Origin: Asterias amurensis
Taxonomy: Eukaryota; Echinodermata; Asteroidea; Forcipulatida; Asteriidae
Direction: 5' to 3'
Assembly (NCBI RefSeq): GCF_032118995.1
Contig: NC_092665.1
Span: 4,872,001 to 4,936,000 of the forward strand
Length of the DNA stretch: 64,000 bases
Shown here: positions 1-10,961 of the stretch, piece by piece
Numbering within the stretch: the first letter of the stretch is position 1
Layout of the letters: the number at the start of each line of letters is the position of its first letter
Notes under the pieces: model-generated
The model's database searches: none
What the model saw: only the letters and a program-made list of their open reading frames with translations
What the model was told of the DNA's origin: nothing
Program-made: the position numbers and the translations under genes

Positions 1-285
1 AGTGACTTTAACACGGAATTGACGCACAATTGTAACATACAGCCTCGTTCAAACCAATGGTAGAGTAGGTCACTGCTTTCAATCAGTGACTTTAAACACA
101 TACATGTAGTGTAGAGTTTAACACCATTGGCATCCATTCAACATACAGTATCATTCAAACCAATGGTAGAGTAAGTCACTGTCATAAATCAGTGACTTTA
201 ACACGGTATTGATCCACAATTGCAACATACAGCCTCGTCCAAACAAATGGTAGAGTAAGTCACTGCAATAAATCAGTGACTTAAA
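1..285. repeat. Promoter-proximal tandem repeat, block A
   Basis: About three diverged copies of a unit of roughly 95-100 bp, each containing an AACATACAG core, an AAACCAATGGTAGAGTAAG-like stretch and TCAGTGACTTTAACAC. The array runs off the left window edge. The same array lies upstream of the paralogous promoter at about 45,380-45,640, so it belongs to the duplicated unit. It lies directly upstream of the CCAAT and TATA-like elements of the C1q-like gene. Whether it regulates that gene is inference. Confidence 0.75.
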
Positions 286-289
286 GACG

Positions 290-400
290 TATCTATGATT
301 GGCTGCTCATCGATTGTCAGTCAAACCCGAAGTAGACTGATGAGCACTTCAATGAAAATACAGCAGTATTTAAACGCACTGCACGAGCAGCAGTGTTCAT
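290..400 (+). promoter_or_regulatory. Putative promoter of C1q-like gene 1
   Basis: An ATTGGCT (reverse CCAAT box) lies near 295-302 and a TATA-like TATTTAAA at 367-374. A start site is expected about 25-30 bases further on, near 398. The region is conserved at 45,659-45,746 in block C, where flanking sequence has diverged more, and a conserved splice donor follows 90 bases later. That combination is why I read it as a promoter with a first exon. There is no direct evidence of transcription. Confidence 0.6.
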
Positions 401-462
401 AACAACTTTGCATCAGAAGAGAGGAACTGAGAAGGTTTGGACTACAAGAACACATCATCAAG
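398..462 (+). other. Non-coding first exon of C1q-like gene 1
   Basis: The stretch after the TATA-like box ends in ATCATCAAG followed by a strong donor, GTAAGT, at 463. It has no ATG. The copy at about 45,770-45,834 is nearly identical and ends at the same donor. The coding exon at 11,237 begins right after a polypyrimidine tract and CAG, so this is most simply the 5' UTR exon spliced across an intron of about 10.8 kb to the ATG. The exact start is inferred from the TATA spacing. Confidence 0.6.
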
Positions 463-876
463 GTAAGTGTTCCTCATTCTACTGCCGGACTTAAGCTTTG
501 GCTTCTAGATGCAAGTAGTTGGTTGAATGTTAGCCTATTGCAATGTGGTTGCAGCTTTTGCTCCAAAGGGACACCACTCGATACAGCCGATATTCTCATG
601 CAGTGGTTGGGTCTCTTCTCTCCTAAAGCTCTGTCATCTTAGTTAAGCTTTGTCATCAAACATGTGCACCAAGTTGCATCCCCCTTTGAAACCTTGCCGT
701 AAAGCATTGCCTTAAAGTGTTTTTTTTTTTCTCGCGCTACTTGCAGAACGTTTTAGACGGGGCATCAATACACTGGTTTGTCAGTGCAATGCCTTGTTCA
801 AAAACATGACTATGTTTTTTTACCACTGAATTGACATAAACCGCGTTTGACGTTCTGCTCGTTTAAAACATATTGT
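463..876 (+). other. Start of intron 1, block A
   Basis: Intronic sequence paralogous to 45,835-46,275 in block C. It contains a short T-run near 720. I see no gene or element of its own here. Confidence 0.5.
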
Positions 877-880
877 TTAA

Positions 881-1098
881 AGGCAGTGGGCACTATTGGT
901 AATTACTCAAAATAATTATTAGGTTAAAACCTTACTTGATAACGAGTAATAGGGAGAGGTTGGTAGCATAAACCATTGTGAGAAACGGCTCCCTCTGGAG
1001 TGACGTAGTTTTCGAGAAAGCAGTTATTTCCACGAATTTGATTTCGAGACCCCAGATTTAGAATTTGAGGTCTCGAAATCAAGCATCTGAAAGCGCAC
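881..1098 (+). mobile_element. TTAA-type MITE, left part, split by insertion
   Basis: Begins with AGGCAGTGG after a TTAA at 877-880 and continues through the family's conserved GAAACGGCTCCCTCTG and ATTTCGAGACC stretches. It is cut at 1098 by the CCCAGTAAAC element and resumes at about 3857. The paralogous copy at 46,280-46,623 is uninterrupted. The family has inverted ends (AGGCAGTGGACAC / GTGTCCACTGCCT) and a TTAA target, which fits a non-autonomous Kolobok- or piggyBac-like element. Superfamily placement is inference. Confidence 0.85.
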
Positions 1099-3856
1099 CC
1101 CAGTAAACAGACACCAAAAAATCACCAGTTTCGACCGGTGACTTTTAGGTGTTTTTTAGGTATGGAGTTTGTTGAACCAGTATTTCACGTTACAAACACG
1201 TAATTCATGTTAGATAATACCTAATTTTCACGTTCTTTTCAAATGTTAAATCACCAAATTTTTTCACGTTCTTTTCAAATGTTAAATCACCAAATTATGA
1301 CGTGAACAAAGTGACGTTCTTCCAGGAGGTGGAAGGAACTAGCGAAAATTGCGTTATATTTACGTTTTTTGATGTTCTGTATTACACGCGAGTAAAACAC
1401 GTGATTTGTTGGTATCAACAAAAGGAGATTATTTTGTTCCCAACATACCAACTTTTCTCGTTTCAAAATCACCTCCTATTAACTGGTGAAGATAACGTTA
1501 TTTTAACTTACAGCACACTAGGGTATTTCACGAGTGTAAAACACGTGAATGTTCGGTGACGGGAATAGGTTATTATCCCGTTCATGAAATACCAGTAACT
1601 CTGGTTTTGTAATTACTTAAAATGACCGGTGAAAATTACGCCTCCTTCACTGCAAATTTACTTAATAAACTCACCGATTGAAATAACGTGATTAATTAGT
1701 GTCAAAATGGGGTGATAATTTAGATGATAAAACACCAATAGTTCTCGTCTTACAGAAACTCCAAAATCACTAGTTAAGATTACGTGATTTTCACCAAATG
1801 CGCACTAACACATCATACGGTTGTAAAACACGTGATTCTTTGGTTTCGAAATGAGGTGATAATTGAGTTGATGATACATCAATAATTCTCGTCTTACAGA
1901 AACTACAAAATCACCAGTTAACACTACGTGATTTTCACCAAATGCACACCAACACACCATACGGGTGCAAAACACGTGATTATTTAATGTCAAAATGAGG
2001 TGATAATTTTGTTGCTGAAACACCAATAATTCTCGTCTTACAGAAACTAAAAAATCACCAGTTAAGATTACGTGATTTTCACTAAATGCACACCAACAGA
2101 TCTACGTGGTTTTCAGGATAAGCAAACAACACCTAAATACCAGTAACAAGCAATATGCAACAAATGGAAATTGGGTTGGTAATCCTGTTTTTAACAAGGA
2201 AGACATTTCATGCTCAGCAATTTTTTGTGCTTTATGACATTGGGCCCTGGTTTCAAATCACATGACGTATACACAAATGGCTCGGGCCCAGTTTAGCTGA
2301 GAGTGTTGGCAATCTAATCGCGAACAAACACCAAAACAATATGCTTCAGTTTCCGACCATTACGGATCTAGTTGCATTGTTTTTGTTACGAAACTCTCTA
2401 GAAGGGAAAACGATCCAAACTTCCTCAAGAATGGCACGATAGCTGAAACGACGTAGCCAAGTCGAACTACTGTGTGTAACATTAATGCCAACCCAGTAAA
2501 CAGACACCAAAAAATCACCAGTTTCGACCGGTGACTTTTAGGTGTTTTTTAGGTATGGAGTTTGTTGAACCAGTATTTCACGTTACAAACACGTAATTCA
2601 TGTTAGATCTGGATAATACCTAATTTTCACGTTCTTTTCAAACGTTTAAATCACCAAATTATGACGTGAACAAAGTGACGTTCTTCCAGGAGGTGGAAGG
2701 AACTAGCGAAAATTGCGTTATATTTACGTTTTTTGATCTTCTGTATTTCACGCGAGTGAAACACGTGATTTGTTGGTATCAACAAAAGGAGATTATTTTG
2801 TTCCCAACATACCAACTTTTCTCGTTTCAAAATCACCTCCTATTAACTGGTGAAGATAACGTTATTTTAACTTACAGCACACTAGGGTATTTCACGAGTG
2901 TAAAACACGTGAATATTCGGTGACGGGAATAGGTTATTATCCCGTTCATGAAATACCAGTAACTCTGGTTTTGTAATTACTTAAAATGACCGGTGAAAAT
3001 TACGCCTCCTTCACTGAAAATTTACTTAATAAACTCACCGATTAAAATAACGTGATTAATTAGTGTCAAAATGGGGTGATAATTTAGATGATAAAACACC
3101 AATAGTTCTCGTCTTACAGAAACTCCAAAATCACTAGTTAAGATTACGTGATTTTCACCAAATGCGCACTAACACATCATACGGTTGTAAAACACGTGAT
3201 TCTTTGGTTTCGAAATGAGGTGATAATTGAGTTGATGATACATCAATAATTCTCGTCTTACAGAAACTACAAAATCACCAGTTAACACTACGTGATTTTC
3301 ACCAAATGCACACCAACACACCATACGGGTGCAAAACACGTGATTATTTAATGTCAAAATGAGGTGATAATTTTGTTGCTGAAACACCAACAATTCTCGT
3401 CTTACAGAAACTACAAAATCACCAGTTAAGATTACGTGATTTTCACTAAATGCACACCAACAGATCTACGTGGTTTTCAGGATAAGCAAACAACACCTGA
3501 ATACCAGTAACAAGCAATATGCAACAAATGGAAATTGGGTTGGTAATCCTGTTTTTAACAAGGAAGACATTTCATGCTCAGCATTTTTTTGTGCTTTATG
3601 ACATTGGGCCCTGGTTTCAAATCACATGACGTATACACAAATGGCTCGGGCCCAGTTTAGCTGAGAGTGTTGGCAATCTAATCGCGAACAAACACCAAAA
3701 CAATATGCTTCAGTTTCCGACCATTACGGATCTAGTTGCATTGTTTTTGTTACGAAACTCTCTAGAAGGGAAAACGATCCAAACTTCCTCAAGAATGGCA
3801 TGATAGCTGAAACGACGTAGCCAAGTCGAACTACTGTGTGTAACATTAATGCCAAC
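1099..3856 (+). mobile_element. CCCAGTAAAC-end element, tandem dimer
   Basis: Two nearly identical units lie head to tail: 1099-2491 (1393 bp) and 2492 to about 3856 (about 1365 bp). Each starts with CCCAGTAAACAGACACC. Part of the length difference is an extra short duplication near 1258-1290 in unit 1. Each unit holds about three internal subrepeats with a 144-base period (an ACGTGATTTTCACCA landmark at 1782, 1926 and 2070) and several AACACGTGA motifs. The dimer sits inside a TTAA-type MITE, and block C has the empty site. Open frames within it are short and repetitive, and no transposase is recognisable. The last 380 bases of each unit are unlike the rest and may be captured flank. The GTTTACTGGG right end seen at 39,847-39,856 is missing here. 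Confidence 0.8.
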
Positions 3857-4017
3857 AACTTCGTGTGACAAGGGTTTTTCTTTTCTTTTATTATTACCTC
3901 GCAACTTTGACGACCAATTGAGCTCAAGTTTTTACAGGTTTGTTATTTTGTGCATATGTTGAGATACAACAAGTGAGAAGAATGGTCTTTTACAATTACC
4001 AATAGTGTTCAGTGTCT
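3857..4017 (+). mobile_element. TTAA-type MITE, right part
   Basis: Continuation of the MITE begun at 881: AACTTCGTGTGACAAGGG, then the conserved GACGACCAATTGAGCTCAAG and a degenerate AATAGTGTTCAGTGTCT end. It matches the right half of the intact copy at 46,280-46,623. Confidence 0.85.
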
Positions 4018-4471
4018 ATACAGATAATTATGGTAAAATCATCATGGCATTGTAATGTTTGACGTGACCATTGCATTATTGTATATATATTAATTAGGTT
4101 AACTATTTCAGATTAAACATTTATACAAGATGCCACTCTAATAAGATGTCGATGGTCTTTTGGGAACCCGTGGGGGCAACAACCGAGGCAAGGCGAGTGT
4201 ATCGTTTGCTGCCAAGGGTTTAAAAATACTTACCACACCCCGATTCAAGGGACAGTTGTTCTGTATATATAATTGGTTTCTCTTGTTTCGAGGCTTTCTG
4301 TTGCCGTCTTGCAATACAACATTGGCAAAATTGACACAATTTAACGTCAACAAATAATGGCAAACAGATAAACTTAAATGATGGTGCGCCTCAGCAAGAC
4401 ACACCGTACAAAACAAGTGTTTTGATTCAGTAACAATTTTCCAACGTATCAAAAGGTTTAGGTTAAATACG
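4018..4471. other. Intron segment conserved between blocks A and C
   Basis: Paralogous to about 46,624-47,074. A minus-strand open frame of 104 codons (4138-4452) has a 102-codon counterpart at 46,746-47,054 with similar ends. The middle is read in shifted frames because the indels between copies compensate. The product resembles nothing I recognise, and it lies inside the intron of the C1q-like gene. I treat it as duplicated intronic DNA, not as a gene. Confidence 0.4.
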
Positions 4472-4668
4472 TAACACTGTATAGGGGCCCATGAGTTGTG
4501 TTGTAAAACAATGGGTTTCGCCCATACTTTTCTACATCAAACCTAAACACTGGTGTGATCAGCATTAGTTGATGTGCTGAACACCTTTTAAACGCTTCTT
4601 ACACACATTCTAAACATAATGTAAATGGCTGATGCGTCAAACTAAACTCATGGTCTCATACACTGTTA
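4472..4668. mobile_element. Foldback element with TAACACTGTAT ends, shortened
   Basis: Left end TAACACTGTATAGGGGCCC and right end TCTCATACACTGTTA are inverted. The block C copy (47,075-47,363) keeps a longer palindrome in which GGGCCCATGAGTTGTGT pairs with ACACAACTCATGG. The block A copy lacks about 90 bp of the right arm, so it is an internal-deletion derivative. Confidence 0.65.
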
Positions 4669-4747
4669 GGTGTTCGAAACCTTTTTAAGAACCTAAACAC
4701 TTGTTGTTGTTTTTCAGTGCAGTTGTTTTGCGTTTTACAAATGTCTT

Positions 4748-5613
4748 TGTTGGGCGCGATCGGTCAATCTGCGCGATCGGTTGATCGCGCTGCGCTATCG
4801 ACCGATCGCGCTGCGCTATTGAAATATCTATTGGTCGCGCAGCAATCGGTCGATCGCGCAACAATCGGTCGATCGCACAACAATCGGTCGATCGCGCATC
4901 ATTCGGCAACGAACATGCGCGATCAACTGATCGTGCGGGAATGGCTCGGCGCGATCGGCCGATTGTGCAGGAATGATTTTGCGCGATCGGCCGATTGTGC
5001 AGGAATGGTTATGAGTGATCGGCCGATTGTGCAGGAATGGTTTTGAGCGATCGGCCGATTGTGCAGGAATTGTTCGGCGCGATCGGCTGATGTTCAGGGG
5101 CCGAATTCACAAAGATGTAACATTGATTGTAACTGCAAATCAATCGTAGTAGGACGTCACCATATAAATCACTATGGTGATACTAAAAATTTGTCCTGCT
5201 ATGAATTTTATTGCTTTGAGAAATCGCCCCAAGGAATAGTTTACCTGCACGATCGGTCGAACGCGCAAACCCATTCCTGCACGATCGGTAGATCGCGCAA
5301 AACTTTTCCTGCACGATCTGTTGATCGCGCAAAACTTTTCCTGCACTATCGGTCGATCGCGCAAACCCATTCCTGCACGATCGGTAGATCGCGCAAAGCC
5401 TTTCCTGCGCGATCCGCTGATAACGGGAAAAAATACTCGTAGCGCAATCGATCAATCGCGCAAGGATGTCATTGCGCGATCGACAGATTGTTGCGCGATC
5501 GACCGATTGTTGCGCGATCGACCGATTGCTGCGCGACCAATTGATCATAATTTGATCGTTCAATAGCGCAGCGCGATCGGTTGATCGCGCAGATTGACCG
5601 ATCGCGCCCAACA
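4748..5613. mobile_element. GC-rich palindromic element of GATCG repeats
   Basis: An 866-bp insertion with nearly perfect terminal inverted repeats of about 50 bp (TGTTGGGCGCGATCGG at the left, the complement at the right) and a TCTT duplication at 4744-4747 and 5614-5617. Both arms are minisatellites: units of about 20 bp around CAATCGGTCGATCGCGC, and units of about 30 bp around GCAGGAATGG plus GCGATCGGCCGATTGT. The middle (about 5100-5240) is ordinary AT-rich sequence. Block C has an empty site at about 47,460. Long open frames cross it on both strands only because the repeats lack stops. No transposase is encoded. Confidence 0.85.
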
Positions 5614-5617
5614 TCTT

Positions 5618-6112
5618 CACCCTTTAGGAAATGTTGTTTGTCTTTGTACGAGTTTTTCGTTATGGCAAGTCTTTTGAACGAGTCGGTCGGTTAATAAATC
5701 GCCTGCAGTTTGTTAGAAGCACCGTTATTGACATGATGATATGTATAGCTTGCTTAGCGAAAAATCCCGGTTCATATTTCCTGCAAATGCGAAGGCGAAA
5801 TCGACACAAATTTTGACGTCACAAAATACGCAACGTATAATTCGCAATCAGTTGAAAGTAGCTCAACCCCTAAGTTGAAATGCCTTAATGGCTTAAAAAT
5901 TCGTATCTCATTCGCACGAACAGCGAGCGAATACGAATCTCTCAGCATTATGCACTCTTAAAGCCCCCCCCCCCTCCCCCCCCCCCATTATTGCGTTTTT
6001 AAAACGAATTCAGCTCAAAATTAAAGTCTTGTCAACGAATTCTTTATAAGTATTATCCCGACAACAGTATTCCAGTTTTTGGGGGTCGAAACAATCATCG
6101 GCCTTGCGCTAA
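5618..6112. other. Intron segment with poly-C tract
   Basis: Paralogous to about 47,465-47,960 in block C. It contains a C-rich run at 5966-5988, with a shorter run at about 47,850 in the paralog. No gene seen. Confidence 0.4.
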
Positions 6113-6930
6113 CTGGCTCACATTATGACGAATACAATAGGGGTACGGCAGGCAACGCTGAGCTGCGAATTGCAATTTTGAATTTGCCGCCAATCAGTGT
6201 GTTTTGCCGTCAATTGTCGCTGACGAACCCGCGACCGCAGACAGCTGAAATTATATGTCGTGTCCGTCGGCAGAGTTGTGACGGCAAAGACATTCATTGT
6301 GACTGTGTTCCTTGATGCAGACGCAGATCAGTCGCATGACGTACCCATGCCATGCGATTCCGCCTATTGACCAAATTCACCTGACGTCATCATCATAATT
6401 GTGGATGCGCCATTTTGGTGGTCAATAGCAATGTGTTTTATTCAGAGAAGTGCGCACTTTAGGCGACGCGGCGTTTACACGTAAACCTAGTGGTCGCAGA
6501 GGTCTTGATCTCGGCAAATGAGTCACGTCATCGTCGCCGCAACCCACCGTAAGCCACCGTTCCTTGCTGCATCCCAATCCGCTACCAGCCGTCTGACCTC
6601 GTTCCTGTTGTCGCTTATTAAAGGTCGTTCCCCCCCCCCCCCCCCCCCGTCAGCACATTTTGGTTTTATTCCCCATTTTGCCGTCATTCTGCCGCCAACA
6701 TCTTGGGATTTTCACGTTTGTCACTTTCCGTTTGGTCTTTGTCGCCACTATATGAGCCAGCCAAAGTCTGGCTTACATAGTAGCTACAGACGCGACAAAT
6801 TTTTGCAGCCATCTGTGGTCGCTAGCGGATTCGTCGGTTTGACGGCAACACACGATATAATGGCGGCAAACTAAACTATTGCTATTCGCAGCTAAACGTA
6901 GCTAGCCGTAATTGTCATAGTGTGAGCAAG
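6113..6930. mobile_element. MITE with long inverted ends (GGCTCACAxTATGACGA)
   Basis: The left arm (about 6113-6290) and right arm (about 6750-6930) are inverted copies over roughly 150 bases: GGCTCACATTATGACGAA, then GAGCTGCGAAT, TTGCCGCC and TTGCCGTCAA landmarks, each mirrored on the right. A 17-base C run lies at about 6630. The block C copy (47,961-49,283) has the same ends but about 500 bp more inside. No transposase is visible. The superfamily is undetermined. Confidence 0.75.
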
Positions 6931-7596
6931 CATTAACAAAGGAGCAAATATAAAAACAATTTGAGGTTTACTCTGGGTTCTACCCTTACCCTGTTATCCC
7001 AGTCAACTGTTTTCTCGTTCTCTTTTGTTGTAAACATTTGTGAATTGCTGACAAAATAGGTAAACCGTGAACAACAATATTGATTGATAACTCAGTTGGA
7101 GAGTGACGAGAAATTAGGGTCACAGGTTCACATTCCACTTTTGACAAACTGTCTTTGCTCAAGTCAAAATCACTGTAATTTAGAGTTAGATTCGGCATAT
7201 ATTTAGTTGAAACTACGTTAAGTGGATCAACTCAATAAGTGACCACGTACAGCTTTGAGTTGATCCGTGCTGAACGAGACGCCATACTTGAACTTAGCCA
7301 AGTCACCAGCCTAATCACCAAACGTGTTGAAAGGGTACGTTGATGTAGTCATGAGAGTATGATCAAAACTGACGTTGATGGCCACAATCGGCCGGAGACT
7401 CAAGAGTACTGTTTTAGCTGTGTTTTTTTTTTCCAAGTCATTTTTGTTGTCTGAGTGGCTCAAAGTGACACCACATGATCGCCGCGTAACGTCGTAGGTA
7501 TTATATGTATGGATCGAAACTGTGATGTCTCAAATTGGTCTTTCAATAGTAACAACATATAATTCATTTATAAAGTCAACCTCCATGGTTCTTGGG
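6931..7596. other. Intron segment, nothing recognised
   Basis: AT-rich sequence with only short open frames. No exon, RNA gene or element boundary could be supported. Confidence 0.3.
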
Positions 7597-7915
7597 TTGC
7601 TCTAGTCATCGTCAGTCTCCTGACGATGACTAGAGCAAGCTTATCGAAACGTTGAGACCAACACAAGAACTGACTCCGCGGTAGTACAGTTAATTACGAT
7701 CCTATAAGTCTTAGTCCCAGCCTATTTCTATTCCATCCGCCCAGGTAATAGTTAATAAGCAGGACAGTTTTTTCAGAACTGTTAAGTCTCCCGAACACCG
7801 GAACAATCTACTCCGCGGTAGTAGCATTAAGCAAGACAGTTCTCTAAGAACAAACTCTACCTGGCAAGTAGATACACACATGGTGTTAAGGCGCAAACCA
7901 AATTATATACAACAT
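7597..7915. repeat. Hairpin plus CTACCTGGCAAGTAG repeat, copy 1
   Basis: A perfect 19-bp stem with a TCTC loop lies at 7597-7638 (TTGCTCTAGTCATCGTCA against TGACGATGACTAGAGCAA). It is followed by ATCGAAACGTTGAGACC and CTCCGCGGTAGTA motifs, then GCAAGACAGTTCT and CTACCTGGCAAGTAGATAC at about 7830-7880. The latter block recurs at 9900-9970, so this is part of a dispersed repeat. Family unknown. Confidence 0.55.
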
Positions 7916-7956
7916 ACCTGTTATCATTCGCACCCGTAGAGTGGCAATCCGACGAA

Positions 7957-8060
7957 TAATATACAAATATTGACTGCTTCGAGTGCTATACTACGGGGAT
8001 CACCGAGGGAGTCATAGTTTTTAACCATTGCACGAGTAAAAGCAGTCAATATTTGTTTTA
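7957..8060. repeat. Small palindromic repeat
   Basis: CAAATATTGACTGCTTCGAG near 7957-7980 is matched in inverse by AAAGCAGTCAATATTTG near 8038-8057. A related GGGGTGTTATAA end recurs at about 8380-8395. It looks like a short foldback repeat. Confidence 0.5.
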
Positions 8061-8691
8061 TAACACCCCAAACATTTCTGAATACTGTACTATTATTATT
8101 AAGTTACAGACCTGAATGCTACAATCCACGGACGACGCGAATACAGATTGCAAACACTTTTACTGTGCTGCATGTAGTGTCGTGCAATCCGAAATGGTTA
8201 CAGACTATTAAGTTATCATCCTCGTACACGCAACGGACGTCTGGGTACTGCACGCCGTGTGCTAGTCTTCGGACTAGCGCATGGCAAACCGACGCACTAT
8301 CACACGGCCGTCGTCTAGCAAAACTAAGACATGTCATGTGACGCGCTCTAAACCAATGAGCAGGCAGAATACTTGCAAGGGGTGTTATAATACACAATAA
8401 TGACATCGAAGTCTTATCTAGCGCACGTATTTACCAACAAGCTACTCAAGGCGCTGAGTATAATTTTACCAACTTTCAGAAAGATTACTTTATTGAAGTG
8501 ATGAACTCGATGAACTCGATGATAACCATTTATGTAGCACCTAAGAAGGAGTTACAAGGTGGCACGGCGTATACAGCAGCCAACACCGGGTGAACCCCTT
8601 CACTTTTCGATAAGTGCACTGGGTTCTGTTACATGCGCAACAAATGGGACCGACGGCTTTACGTTCCTAAGGACGTAGCAATAAGTGTCAC

Positions 8692-8765
8692 TGCTCGGGA
8701 TTCGGACCCTAACTCTGCTGATCAGAAACACCAGAGTTCGGTGCTCTAAACCGTTCGGCAACGAC
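8692..8765 (-). mobile_element. tRNA-derived SINE head, copy in block A
   Basis: Read on the minus strand, it shows a degenerate A box (GCCGAACGGTTTAGAGC), a middle CTGATCAGCAGAGTTAGG and a B box GGTCCGAATCC. It matches 49,471-49,548 in block C, where the boxes are better kept (GACGAGCGGTTAAGGC and GGTTCGAATCC). The stems are imperfect and the B box carries TCC for TTC, so this is a SINE head and not a working tRNA gene. Confidence 0.6.
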
Positions 8766-9389
8766 ACTTCTGTTGACAATAATATCAATTTTAAACAGTT
8801 TTAACACTCTAAAGGCGTTCTCATTTAGTTGCTTTCACAGAGACCACAACATTTTGGGAAACTAATGTCACAGTTAACCCCATGCAACCGTGACGCGAAA
8901 GACAGTTTGCTCACTCTAGAATAAAGTCTCTTCGACAATATATTGTATTTACATTTATTTTACATTTATTTACAACAACTGGGGAAACTGCCCCATTTCT
9001 GGAAAATATACACTGAATAACTATATCTTTGATTCTACGGAAATTACTAAATGAACTCAAAACACTTCGTCTCAATCTTGTCAAATAAAGCTTATCCTTA
9101 AATCAACGACGTGTGCATAGGTTTTCCTTAAAGTTCAAATGACAACACGCCCCAGAAAATATTAGAAATTAAACGGTGATTCTCCTCAGACTATAGTCGA
9201 TATTGTATATATAAATATATAAGAAAAGGCGCTTTAACAACTCCTCTTACTTTTTCAACGCTTTGCTTTTCGCGTCTTACTAACACCACTCTACTTCCTT
9301 CAATTAAATGTCTCCAAATTAAGTCAATCAAAAGTTAAACAAATTTACACTTAAACAAAAGTCACTCTCCGGTCTGGCATCCTGCCTCA

Positions 9390-9482
9390 ATTCAACTTCA
9401 ACTCCGATTTAAACTCTGACTTCGACTCTGACTACAACTCCAACTTAAACTCTTATTTCAACTCTGACTTAAACTCCGACCA
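9390..9482. repeat. Minisatellite of AACTCYGACTT type
   Basis: Imperfect repeats of 6 and 12 bases, such as AACTCTGACTT, AACTCCGACC and CAACTTCAACTCCG. Low-complexity DNA. Confidence 0.7.
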
Positions 9483-9860
9483 AAATGTTCAAAATATTTG
9501 GTGAATAAAATTGGCCCACCGTGAAAATGTCCAAAGGTTAAACTGTCCTCCGGTACCAATGTCTTGCTCCACTTTTCTTCTAACACTTTATGTAGGCACG
9601 TGTCATAGACTCTCCGGCCTTCCTCTTTATCCGTCTCAGAACTTCCATTAACGCTTCTCACTGTATGGGGGTATAGTCCCTTTAACTTCTAGGAGAGGGT
9701 TAGATTCCCACCTTAACATCATGGCCATCTATAAAATAGTTATTTAAAACAAATACAATAATGCCTGATGCTCTCCTTCATTTTGATAAATACACATGCA
9801 CTTATATCGGATTTGAGGCATTGCATGGTGGGGTATCAATGTATATTTGGTTTGCGGAGA

Positions 9861-9985
9861 GAACTGTCTTGCTTATTCTACTGCCGTGGAGTAGAATAAA
9901 GCAAGACAGTTCCCCTAGAACAACTCTACCTGGCAAGTAGATACACACATGGTGTTACCGCAAACCAAATATGCATACACATGCA
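9861..9985. repeat. Long hairpin plus CTACCTGGCAAGTAG repeat, copy 2
   Basis: GAACTGTCTTGCTT near 9861 pairs with AAGCAAGACAGTTC ending near 9912, giving a stem of about 22 bp with few mismatches. It is followed by CTACCTGGCAAGTAGATAC and GGTGTTACCGCAAACC, shared with 7830-7895. Second copy of the same dispersed repeat. Confidence 0.55.
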
Positions 9986-10750
9986 CTTCTCAAATCATTT
10001 CTTTGTATGATTTCTTCCTCTCAAAAAATGGTGAACTACAAATTCAGAGTATTCAGATTTCAAACATATTCAAATACAATGCTCCATGAATACAGCAAGA
10101 ACAATAGTTTCTTGTAGTTTCAAGAATTCTGCTCAATTAGAATCAATATCCTCAAAAACAATAAGCAAATTTTCAATTTACGATTTGTTCCTTGTTTCCA
10201 ATCTTAAACTGCCGATCTCTTCCGCCTCAATTCTCTGCCAATCAATTGCTTAATTTAACAGCCTGAATAATCTGTTTCTTAAATTGCAGTAAAACAACAA
10301 CCTCAAAGGTTATAATTGTAGCGCGACACTGTCGAGATATAGGCACTTCCAAATACCAATTCAAGTTCTCTCTATCTTTCTCTCACTCAAAATTTCATGA
10401 TCCTTCTTCCATAAGAACTAATGTGAGAATACTGTCACTCCCTAAAATCTTGCATACCACGACTTCATGCAAAGTAGCTCAATCCTTCAATGCACAACAA
10501 TATATAATTATTCACACCAACCTGTGTGACCAGACAAAGACAAAGAAAACTGAAGGCACTGACCTCTGCACTCCTATTCATAAACCAAGGTGCAAAATTA
10601 GCAAAATAACAAGAGTTCACAACCTTTGGGGAGAAAAATACATATTCATTAGTGGATCTGCCCCTGTAAACTTAAACATACAAATTCATTAGTATATCTG
10701 CTCCTGCAAAACAAACACCATACATGAGAATGGGGGGTTATTCTGACGAC

Positions 10751-10961
10751 TATAGACGATGTGACCTCTGACGTCACACGAAAACCATAACATGGTTCGC
10801 GCGCATACCGCCGGGCAAAACCTTTGTGTTTTGGCAGCCAGCTAGAAAGTGTACGCAATCTTACTATGACTACGCAACTCAGTGCCCGGCGAAACATGAC
10901 GTTAATAGTGTTTTGTCAGCAGAGGGCGGTTTGAATGTAAACATAGGTCAGATCGTCTATA
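10751..10961. mobile_element. Short TA-type MITE
   Basis: Inverted ends TATAGACGATGTGACCT and AGGTCAGATCGTCTATA enclose about 211 bp. The ends are consistent with a TA target. Non-coding; a Tc1/mariner-like origin is possible. Confidence 0.6.

Larger units (their letters stand above)
8870..10960. other. Block A-specific insertion region
   Basis: Paralogy with block C breaks near 8870 and resumes near 10,970 (block C about 50,180-50,215), so roughly 2.1 kb is present only in A. It includes a CT-rich run of AACTCYGACTT repeats (about 9390-9482), a long hairpin (9861-9912) and a TA-type MITE (10,751-10,961). No coding gene is recognisable. Short open frames near 9458-9661 and 10,423-10,692 have no supporting features. 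Confidence 0.55.

Noticed and set aside
1287-3393. Paired open frames of 60-85 codons in each unit of the tandem dimer
   Set aside because: They lie entirely in non-coding repeat sequence and appear twice only because the unit is duplicated.
4717-5620. Overlapping open frames of 80-145 codons on both strands, full of Arg/Ser/Asp repeats
   Set aside because: They follow from the repeat units of the GATCG element, which lack stops in several frames. No start context, splice sites or protein motif.
7620-7659. Hammerhead-ribozyme-like core (CTGACGA ... GAAAC)
   Set aside because: The two core motifs are spaced plausibly, but the bases that should close stem II (T at 7627, C at 7645) do not pair and the stem is off by one. 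The strong fold here is the simple 7597-7638 hairpin.
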